Shown piece after piece: positions 42,260 through 50,724 of a stretch of DNA of 64,000 nucleotides (position 1 is its first letter; the number at the start of each line of letters is the position of its first letter). The notes beneath the pieces were generated by a model. It was given only the letters and a program-made list of their open reading frames with translations. It did no database searches and had not been told where the DNA came from. A program made the position numbers and the translations under genes. This DNA comes from Melieria omissa (lineage: Eukaryota; Arthropoda; Insecta; Diptera; Ulidiidae): assembly GCA_963971225.1 (NCBI GenBank), contig OZ020270.1, forward strand, positions 1,922,001 through 1,986,000, given 5' to 3'.

Positions 42260-42466
42260 GATGACTACCACCATCTTTAAACTGCATTTAAAAAAAAACT
42301 CGAACATTCCGAGAAAAATCCCTTGGCACTTTTTCATCTACTGAGGTCCTCTATCGAGTTGGGTCGATGGGTTTGACCTTGTCCCTCGAAATTTTTTTGC
42401 AATTTGTTGCACTGTGTTATCTGCCGATTTTATTAATATAACCCACCAAAAAGTCACAGCACCAGC
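42260..42466. other. 3' region of the long-TIR element between gene and right arm
   Basis: Begins right after the transposase stop. It contains CCATCTTTAAACTGCATTTA and TTGGCACTTTTTCATCTACT, shared with 55284-55440. Confidence 0.7.
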
Positions 42467-42981
42467 ATCACGGCACCACACCGCGGCTGATTAGTGTCTT
42501 TGACGCGCTTGGAGCGTAAGTCGCGCTGATTTCAACGCCGTAAAACACTTATAAGTTCTACGCATCCCATCTTCAAATAAACGTCATCTTATAGGAAAAA
42601 AGCTCAGCTTCCGATTGAGCTCATTTAAAAAAATATTAAAAATGTCGCATTTGATGAAAAATCGAAAAAAAAAATTTAACGTGTTCTTTTTCGCATGAAT
42701 TATTATTTTTTTAAATAATTTTCATTATTTTTTATTGAAAAGTTCAGAAAAAAATACTCTGAAAAAGTACTTTGTTTTTTTTTTTTGGCAAATTTACGAG
42801 ACTTTTAATGTAACAAAAAAAAGTACTCGAAACTTAAGGCCCCTGTATCTCGGCAACCAGTCAAAATTACCTCCCCTCCTTTTGTACAATTAATGTTCTC
42901 TAATAGTACAACAACTTCACCAAGTTTCATCAAAATCCCAGAGATCGAGTTTTTTAGGTGGGAACACTTGACAATGCCCCA
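42467..42981. repeat. Right terminal inverted repeat of the 3.6-kb element
   Basis: Inverse of 39392-39900, ending in AATGCCCCA before TATA. Confidence 0.85.
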
Positions 42982-43730
42982 TATAAGATTAAGATACTGT
43001 TAACGAAAGAAGAAACCTACAAGAACACATTGTTAAGATCAGCAAAAAAATATAATAGGACAGTTAAAATTAATTACCAAGAAATCATTTACAGTAGAAA
43101 CGAGATATATGCTATAATTAACAAATGTAAAATCTTAAATTCGGCAAAAATATGTCGTCAGAACGAATTAATCGATATCAGCAACGATACTTGCATTCCC
43201 CCATTACTCAAAGACCTTAATTCGTCTTGCACATTCACCAATGATCACATCACATAAACGAAATAGACGAAATCAAGCCAGGAATCATCCTAATCAATAA
43301 TTGTAACGACACAATACATATCGGAAATAGAAATTACACATTAATCGGCACATTTTTGCTAAACCACCGGTAAAGCAAAACAAGTAAAGATCAAACCACC
43401 AAATTTTCAACAAACACCATTTGAGAAAGAATTTATGAATATCCTGTCACTCGTAATGTTAAATGAATTACACATCAACAATACCAAATATATCGCACTT
43501 CTTAGGAAAGACTCGACTACGAGTAAATATTCGATAACGGCTATTGTAAGCATATTTGTAATTTTTGTAATATCATTAAGAACATGTTGTAAACCAAAAC
43601 AGAAAATCATTATACAAACCTCATTACCAACAGAGGTAAAACAACAGGAATTACCAAATTTTGTAGAGCCAACACCAGTAACTTCAAGCACTCCCACCTA
43701 TCTAAAATTCAATGACATACCTTTTTTTTA
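42982..43730 (+). pseudogene. Errantivirus-like env fragment (second piece)
   Basis: Resumes after the DNA transposon with an env-like reading that includes ICRQNELIDISNDTCIPPLL and a Cys-spaced ectodomain pattern. After stops near 43255-43330 there is a C-terminal part with LHINNTKYIALLRKDS, a hydrophobic membrane span (AIVSIFVIFVISL at about 43537-43578), then CCKPKQK and a short cytoplasmic tail. These features match the transmembrane end of insect errantivirus envelopes, which in intact elements mediate membrane fusion. Stops, frameshifts and the two insertions on its left make it inert. No gag or pol of this element is visible nearby. Confidence 0.6.
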
Positions 43731-44439
43731 ACCCTTTCGTGCACATAAGAGTCACAGCTATGGTACGGGGAAACTGTTTACAGTTCATAGGGTCCTGAGC
43801 CGCGCTGAATCCGAATCCGAGGTCAGATTTTGGAAATTCAAGATGGCGGATCCAATATGGCGGACGGTAAAGTCAAAAATTCGAGATTTTGAAAAACAAA
43901 AAATTTTTTCGTATTCTACGTAAAAATACAAATACAAACTGTTCTTGGTATCTTTTCGATATAAACTTAAAAACTTTGAAAATATCGCAGCCCTATTTGC
44001 CGTCTATTCCGTTCGTGCACATAGGCGTTGCAACCACATGAGTAAGAAACTGATGATGTTCTAAAAAAAATTTTTTTTTTTTACCCGTCACAGTGGCTTT
44101 CCCCCTTAAGAGGGGAAGAGTTAACACGGTCAGCGCTCTAAACTTTCCGTTTAATTTCATGAAACGAAGTCGGTAATTCGGCGACTGAGCCACTACCGGC
44201 CAGTGCACTTGTGCAAATATCTGCACACTGCAAAATTGGTCATCCCAAGAATTGACTCGGTCGATTGCATTTGTGCAAATACCTGCACAACTGCAAAAAT
44301 TGGTAATTCCTAACGACAGCAAAACAGGGCAAACGTAGGTGTTAAGCGAAAGTGTAAAATAGCATTAAGTCAGTCTTAATCAAACCTCGAATAAAGAAGG
44401 AAGGAAAATTAAGATTTGTTTTTTTTGGGAATTTAAATA
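43731..44439. other. Non-coding region with TTCGTGCACATA direct repeats
   Basis: TTAACCCTTTCGTGCACATA near 43738 and TTCCGTTCGTGCACATAGGC near 44008 are direct repeats. Around 44100-44215 the reverse strand has TAGTGGCTCAGTCG and TAGAGCGCTGACCGTG, tRNA-like phrases separated by an unrelated stretch, perhaps an old SINE. No gene. Confidence 0.4.
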
Positions 44440-44630
44440 TAAATTTCCTTAACTCACATAATAAACGACAATAACAAAAACATTAGCGAATCCCGAATCA
44501 TCTTCGTTGAAACGACGATGACGATTGGTTCGTTGTTTGCTCTCCACTTGCGCTTCGACGAACAAGATCAATAAACATGCATGCAAAAAATGAGCGATTA
44601 CTACGGTACAACAACCACCATTTCAATATA
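44440..44630. repeat. Repeat shared (inverted) with 11170-11320
   Basis: GCGAATCCCGAATCATCTTC, GTTGAAACGACGATGACGAT and GCGCTTCGACGAACAAGATC are the inverse of the sequence near 11190-11290. It ends at the pogo-like MITE. Confidence 0.65.
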
Positions 44631-45104
44631 CAGCTAACCCTCCTACAACGCGGGGAATAGGTTCCCAAAAAATGCTGCGTTGTAAGAAATCGTGTTGTAG
44701 GAGATATGAACTCCATACAAAAATCAGAGTTTGGTTCCAAAGCAAAAAATTGTGCAATAAAATATTGGAATTTGTATAGTAAAAATATGTGCTTAATATA
44801 TTTTTGTGTATTTATTTGTTGAGTCATAAGAACATACATATTATGTAATTTAATAACACTTCATTTATTTAAACAAAAACTGTTTCACTGGAATTAGACT
44901 GAATATTGTTTCGCAATTTTTTACACGCGTTTTTAGATTGATGCTCTTATTTGCAATGGCGACAACAAACTAACAAAAAAATTACTACATCAAATGAAAG
45001 TAGCATAAATCGTTGTGTGATGTTAGAACCGCGGGGAAACCCCTTTTGACAGCTCTTAAGATGTTGGACAAGAGACTACACAATTACGTATTTGATTGTC
45101 ACTT

Positions 45105-46218
45105 CCCTGCAAGCAATTCGGTAGTTGACTACAAAAATAACTCACTTCTAGTTAACTTTCATAACCTAACTATAAGCTAACTACAAAGTAATGCAGACCT
45201 TCCCAAAAATCAATGCAACTTTTGCTTTTTGGCATATTTTAAAGAACAGTTAATTGCTATTTGTTCTTGTGCGATTTTATGTCCCTAACTATAAGCTAAC
45301 TATAAAGTAATGCAGAACCCACCCAAATTTAAGGCGTGCGTTTATGGCATAGGAATTTAAAAAACAGCTAATTGTTGTTTTTTTTTGTTCTTTGGAATTT
45401 TATTTTACATATTTGTCATTTTCTTTCGTGCATTATGAAATCATAATCAGTGCTTAGTCTCGTGCGTGCGGTCGGAGTCCTAACTAAATTGAATTGTTAA
45501 ACAATTTTATATAAATTTTTCAAGTGATTGCTTTAGTTTTAATTATTTAAGCTAAGCCAAAATGAGAGGTGCAAGCAAACGAAATTTAAGAAGCCTTTGA
45601 AAAAGGAAAGGGATTCGTATTCAAATAAATTAAATTCATGTAATGTTGGTAAATCAGAAGCCACCTGTTCCTCTGCTAATGTGCAGAGCCAAAGCGGAAT
45701 TTATATTGAAAATATTTGTGTCCAAGAAAATTGTTCCGAAAAAATTGTCCAACAAAAAATGCATTAAAAGAAAAAATCGGTGATTGGTATTTTAAAAATA
45801 GGCCATTTCGCAAGTGTTTTCAAGAGTTGTTAGGTATTTAAACATTTTTCAAATAAAAAAGGAAATACAAAAATTTTAAATTTACAAAACAATCATAGAA
45901 ATATCCGTTTTTATGGATAAAGACGTATTAACTAATAGTTGAGTTATAGCTGATTTAAATAAAGTCAACTTGAAGCTAACTGAAATGTAATTAGTTTATA
46001 GCTAACCACAAATTAGATAACTTTTAACTAACTTTTAAATAACTAACTTTAAGTTAGTTGAAAAGTCATGCAGAGTCGGACAATTGACTACTGCCTAGGC
46101 CATCGCCATGTTAAAATAGTCAGTTGGCTCCATTGAAAATAATCCAACTATCAACCACAACTAGTTGAGAATTAGTTAGATTAAAGTGCGTTAAAAGTTA
46201 ATTGAGTTGCCGGCAGGG
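45105..46218. mobile_element. 1.1-kb TIR insertion, class unknown
   Basis: Present in this MITE copy but absent from 56712-57474 (empty site GTCACTTTGTAAAC). Ends CCCTGCAAGCAATTC and GAGTTGCCGGCAGGG are imperfect inverted repeats; the target duplication appears to be only TT. Near the ends the phrase CTAACTATAAGCTAACTA-AAAGTAATGCAGA recurs three or four times in variant form (45173, 45290, 46050). A short decayed frame near 45590-45765 (KKERDSYSNKLNSCNVGKSE) may be the start of a lost transposase. Confidence 0.65.
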
Positions 46219-46315
46219 TTTGTAAACACATGTTGAAGTGTAGGGTGGCAATGCTATAAAAAAGATAGGTATGAAAGTATGAACAAAATGCAAAGAATTT
46301 TATTTGGGAAAGAAA

Positions 46316-46645
46316 TAATTAATTAATTGATTGGCACGACAGCCCGCTTACGCGAGACTAAGGCCTAGCTTCCCGCAACCACCCGTGTTGTGCGTGTGAA
46401 TTTTGTACGCGGGTGGAAGGGACCTACAGTTTTATGCCGGTTCCGAACGGCAGGTTGGGAGCTTTTTCATAGGCAATTTTTACTCTCAGAGGTTTGCCAT
46501 TTCCAGCTGAGAGGACAGCCACCGAAAGAGAAAACGAGTTTCCCGTTATTTTTTTTAGGTGTTACTACATGCAGTATTCGATCTTGCGTCGCTCTGCATG
46601 CGACTCGTTGGACCGCGCACTAACCAACTGAGCCACGGCGGCTGC
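46316..46645 (-). mobile_element. tRNA-derived SINE, full length, 12-bp TSD
   Basis: On the reverse strand the head reads GCCGCCGTGGCTCAGTTGGT with a pol III A box (TGGCTCAGTTGG), then a diverged B box (GATCGAATAC) about 50 bp on. The body follows, then an ATTAATTAATT tail. The duplication TTGGGAAAGAAA occurs at 46304-46315 and 46646-46657; the empty site is visible at 57297-57308. The 330-bp unit recurs at 54578-54869 and 63599-63903. It needs a LINE partner for movement. Confidence 0.85.
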
Positions 46646-46677
46646 TTGGGAAAGAAAACCTTTTTCAAATTAAAATA

Positions 46678-47959
46678 TCAGGTGTACAACTTTGCTTCCG
46701 CCGTTTTTTTCCAAAATTAAAAGCTTTATTGCGAAAAAGTGCTTACAGATGTATTATTCAAAGTATTGTCCGTCGCTAGCGACAACTTTCTCCCATCTTT
46801 CCGGCAATTTTCGGATCCCGGCTCGAAAAAAGGAGTCCTCTTTTGACGCTATCCATGAAGCAATCCATTTTCCAATTCTTCGAAGGATTGAAAATGTTGA
46901 TCTGCCAGGCCGTGTGCCATCGAACGGAATAGGTGGAAGTCAGAAGGGGCGACATCTGGGGAATACGGCGGGTGGGGCAAGACTTCCCATTTCAGCGTTT
47001 CCAGGTACTTTTTGACCACTTTTGCGACGTGAGGCCGAGCATTGTCGTGTTGGAGGATGACTTTGTCATGTCGCTCTTGATATTGTGGCCGCTGTTCTTT
47101 TAGCGCGCGACTAATGCGCATCAGTTGCGTTCGGTAGCGATCTCCTGTGATGGTTTCACCCGGTTTTAAGAGCTCGTAGTAAATCACACCGAGCTGATCC
47201 CACCAAATACAAATCATAACCTTGGCGCCGTGAATATTCGGTTTTGCCTTCGACGAAGAAGCATGCTCGGGCTTTCCCCATGATTTTCTGCGTTTAGGAT
47301 TATCGTATCGAACCCACTTTTCATCACCGGTTACGATTCGATGTAAAAACCCCTTACGATTTTGTCTTTGAAGCAGTTGCTCACATACAAATAGACGGCG
47401 CTCGATGTCCCTCGGTTTCAACTCGTACGGCACCCAGTTTCCTTCTTTCTGAATCATGCCCAGGGCCTTGAGACGTTTTGAAATGGCTTGCTGACTCACT
47501 CCCAACGATTCGGCAAGCTCTTCTTGGGTTTGGCACGAATCTTCATCAAGCAATGCTTCTAGTTGTTCATCTTTGAAGGTTTTTTCTCTTCCACCACGAT
47601 GTTTGTCTTCGACATCGAAATCACCATTTTTAAAACGTTGAAACCACTCCCGACACGTTCTTTCACTCAGAGCAGCATCACCGTAAGTTTCTGAGAGCCT
47701 TCGATGCGCTTCAGCTGCATTTTTTTTCGAATTGTAACAGAAAAGTAAAACTTCCCGCAAATGGCGAGAATTGGGCACATAAACGGACATTTTCGAGCGT
47801 GAATAATACGAAAACAAGAACAGCTGTCACTGAAACGGCGATGACAATTCGTTAGGCACTGTCCACACTCACTTTAAAGGCATTACCATCTATGTATTTC
47901 AACCAGCCTCAGCCGGTACAGCTACCTATCGGAAAACGGCGGAAGCAAAGTTGTACACC
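46678..47959 (-). mobile_element. Near-intact mariner element
   Basis: Left TIR TCAGGTGTACAACTTTGCTT follows TA (46676-46677). The right TIR is complete except for the last few bases (GTTGTACACC then AAGTAAAT instead of CTGA-TA), by comparison with 8012-8754 and with the empty site AAAATAGTAAATATT near 57331. Length 1.28 kb, standard for mariner. Confidence 0.9.
46754..47790 (-). pseudogene. Mariner transposase, one-base frameshift near the C-terminus
   Basis: Translation best starts at MSVYVPNSRH (47790). N-terminal helix-turn-helix region with CREWFQRFKNGDFDVEDKH, second DNA-binding helix pair with LAESLGVSQQAISKRLKALG, then the catalytic triad: TGDEKWVRYDN, HDNARPHVA and SPDVAPSDFHLF. Counting from the preceding Met at 47817, the acidic residues fall at 165, 258 and 293, so the last two are 34 apart: the DD34D signature. 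A run of four T near 46868 replaces five T in the copy at 8201, shifting the last ~35 codons. Otherwise intact. Also ends at the WVPYEL motif expected for the family. Subfamily not assigned. Confidence 0.9.
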
Positions 47960-48109
47960 AAGTAAATATTTGAAAAAATTTTCGTACATAAAAATTTTCG
48001 TAAAAATCGCGTTGTAAGAGTAGCGTTGTAAGAAAATGTCCGCATTTTGGGAACCGCGTTGTAGCGAAAACGCGTTATAGGAACCCGCGTTGTAGGAGGG
48101 TTACCTGTA

Positions 48110-48967
48110 CACGAGCGGAGCCGTTGCGAACAACAACATTTGGTAGTACCACTAAGCAAATAAACACACAGTTTGCCGAAGCCAGCGACAAAACTTCGTA
48201 TAGCCAAAGTACGTGTGGGACCGCCTACTGTGCTAGATTTGCGTGACCGAAAAATTTTGTATGTTACTGCGTGGCACCTCTATGTGTTTATTTGCTTATT
48301 GGAAGTACCAAAGCATGATACAAAAATAGAAGGTAGAGCCGTTGCTTCTTCTCAGCCGCCATGTTGCACATCTGACACTAAAGGTCTTTTTGACGTTCTT
48401 CTTTGAAAATGTGCTACCGTACTGTTGTTAGAAAACCCCTTGAACATTTTCTTACGACAACAAAATTGAAATGTATTTTCTCAAAATGTGAATATGTATT
48501 AGTTCCGTATGTATATTTCCGCAATGAACTCATCATACTTATAGTTTTGGTGTTTAATGTTTTAGGCTTGAATCAACCGTTGACGAATGAATAAAAATTT
48601 TTCAATTACGATCAATCTCATTGAAACACAAAACATAGTTCAATTCGATATTTCAAAGTACTAGAAAACAAGGTGTTTTTGTAATTTGTAATTTGAGTCG
48701 CCAATTTGTTGGCACTGACAATAGTTGCCTATTTCTTACATTTTGCTTGGTGGGTTGTTCCTCTTTTTAAGCTTGGTTTTTTTTCAAACTTCAAATGTAA
48801 ACAATGAAACGTTTCTTTTCAGGCCGAACATTTTTTAGGATACGGTTTTTAAACAGCAATTTGAAAACACAAAAAAATGAATATTAGTAAGAAATTAAAA
48901 AAAAACAATTACATAATAATTTACCTTTGTATTATTTATTGCGTTGTTGCTTGTCTAACAGCTAATA
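48110..48967. other. Non-coding, with an imperfect hairpin at 48138-48320
   Basis: TGGTAGTACCACTAAGCAAATAAACACACAG (48138-48170) is roughly inverted at 48282-48318 (TATGTGTTTATTTGCTTATTGGAAGTACCA). This may be a small hairpin MITE. The remaining sequence to the gypsy LTR is AT-rich without landmarks; a 63-residue frame at 48403 has no similarity I know. Confidence 0.4.
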
Positions 48968-48971
48968 ATAT

Positions 48972-49374
48972 TGTAACGATAAGACAGTCTGTCGCTGTGC
49001 AAAGCAACCCTGCCGCTACGTGCCGTGCTATAATCCAATCTGGCAACGACGGCCGCGATAGTAACTTTTAGTCCAACCTGGCAATGATGGAAACTTTTAG
49101 TCCACTCCGGAATGTGCGGGAACGATCTGCGCGATGGCCTGACAGGTATAAAAGGCAGCCGGATGCGGCGCAACGAGTCAGTCTGGTTTTGACAAGTGAA
49201 GTTGCCACACGGAGTAATTAAACAAATACTTAAGTGTACGAACAGTAAAGTGTAAACTGTGAATAATAAAGTGACTGTTGGTTTTTAATTGGCTGCGTTT
49301 GACTAAACAAAGTTGTTTCATTTTCAAATTGCAAATTGATACGTAACAGCCCACTAGAACTAGTATTCGTAACA
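48972..49374 (+). repeat. Gypsy 5' LTR, 403 bp
   Basis: Has TATAAAAGG near 49146 and fewer U3 minisatellite units than its 3' partner. Confidence 0.9.
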
Positions 49375-49447
49375 TTTGGTGTCAGAAGTGGGATTGTGGA
49401 AAATTGAAAGTAAACAAATAAATAAATAAAATTATAAAAGCACGGAC

Positions 49448-50600
49448 ATGGTTAAACTCGAGCTGCTGAAGGTAGACCAGCTGAAGAAGGAGCTGGCTGC
49501 CTGGAATTTGCCGACTGCTGGCGGAAAGATGGAGTTGCTGTTGCGCTTGCGAGAAGCATGTGAGGAACGAGGCGTCGATTGGACTGTGCACGAGTTCGGA
49601 GCGCAAGAACAAGAGGCGTCGGCCAAAGTGGAGGAATCGCCTGCGGGTGCGGCGTCGATGCAAAGTACGGCTGCAGCGGCTGCGCCACCACAAGCAATGG
49701 ACATGAGCCAGCTTATGGTTGCAATGAGAGGCATGTTCGAGACTACAAATCGAGAAATGGCAGCGAAAATGGAAACGGCGACCTAGCGCTTGGGGGAGAA
49801 AGTGGAGGAAATCTCAGACAGGATTAATGGGAAAGTCGAGCACCTGCAGACGCGGGTCGAGTCGACGACCTGGATGATTCCCTGAACAAACGAGTTGGCG
49901 CCCTGAATGATTCCTTGAACAAACGTGTTGACGATCTTGATGATTCCCTGAACAAACGAGTTGATAGTCTGGAAGATTCGATGAACAGGAAGATGGACGA
50001 GCGGCTTAGGGAGGTACAGCCTCGAGAATGGTTGCCGCCGGTTCCGGAAAATGGTGCCATCCGAGCAGAAGTGCCTACTTATGATGGGACTACGCCGTTC
50101 GATACCGTCAAGCTACAATTCGACCTGGCTGCTCTGGAAAATCAGTGGACCGATATCAGGAAGGGTCGGAGATTGGCGCTGGCTCTTAAAGGTGCTGCGG
50201 CCGAGGTAATAAAATCAGTTCCAGAATGTTTACGAAGTGAGTACGAGACCGTCATAAGGGCGCTGATAGCCAAATACAGCGACGAGCACAACAGAACGCT
50301 GTACTACTGTGAGCTGAAGAACCGCAGGCAAAGATCCAACGAGGCGCTGCAAACAGATGCAGCAGACATTGAGCGGCTCGTGCAGCTGTGCTACCCGTCC
50401 TTCGGCGCTGATGATCTCGAAAGGATGAAGATAGAGGCGTTTATTGAAGGTCTTCATGATCCGGAGTCACGTCGCAGTGCGTTGATGATGGGCAAGCCGA
50501 CATTTAGGGAGACGGTGACCAGCGAAGAGAAAGAGGCGTTCCCGTTCTCGATCGCAATCACCTGAAGCGAGGAATGCTGACAATCGAGGCTCAGCCAACA
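49448..50600 (+). pseudogene. Gypsy gag, broken
   Basis: SAP-like N-terminus as in the other copies (49448-49786), a TAG near 49784, then the coiled-coil and capsid region in a second frame (49915-50565). The coiled-coil block here is expanded: DDSLNKRVD-type heptads occur three times in a row (NKRVGALNDSLNKRVDDL-type), against two in the copy at 22085. The CCHC knuckle region is deleted: TSEE joins the KEAFPFSIAIT reading, so sequence between the capsid end and the Arg/Ser-rich tail is gone. Confidence 0.8.
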
Positions 50601-50724
50601 AGCGCAGGGCTGAGGACGAGGAGCCGTTAAACTAAACCGGGTCAGCCCAAAGGGGCGTGAGCTGATCCCCACAATCTGCCGCCCCACCATCCTTGTCTCA
50701 CAGCTGAAACGACAGCCCAGCAGC

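Larger units (their letters stand above)
39392..42981 (+). mobile_element. DNA transposon with ~510-bp TIRs, superfamily not identified
   Basis: Left arm 39392-39900 is repeated inverted at 42467-42981. It starts TGGGGCATTCCACGTCAAGT and includes GATCTCTGGGATTTTGATGA and CGCGGTGTGGTGCCGTGATG near the inner end. TATA flanks both ends (39388-39391 and 42982-42985), a possible 4-bp duplication. The centre carries one gene on the + strand with three frameshifts. Small differences between arms suggest moderate age. A fragment of the same family lies at 55284-55440. Confidence 0.8.
44631..48107. mobile_element. Pogo-like MITE carrying three nested insertions
   Basis: Ends CAGCTAACCCTCCTACAACG and inverse CGTTGTAGGAGGGTTACCTG are flanked by TA (44629-44630, 48108-48109). 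A CAG start with TA duplication and tandem ACAACGCGG/GTTGTA motifs fits pogo/Tigger-type Tc1-mariner elements. The collinear empty copy is 56712-57474. Extra segments here are 45105-46218, 46304-46645 and 46678-47959; a small 30-bp deletion lies near 45053. Confidence 0.85.

Noticed and set aside
43738..44120. Third TTAA-type MITE starting TTAACCCTTTCGTGCAC
   Set aside because: No inverted right end was found; the second GTTCGTGCACATA is a direct, not inverted, repeat.
44093..44215. tRNA-like sequence (TGGCTCAGT ... TAGAGCGCTGACCGTG, reverse strand)
   Set aside because: The two halves are separated by about 40 bp of unrelated sequence and there is no B box. At best an old SINE relic, so it was not called separately.
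46580..46645. tRNA gene on the reverse strand
   Set aside because: The A box is good, but there is no foldable anticodon arm or intact T arm, and the same sequence recurs with LINE-type duplications, so it is the head of a SINE.
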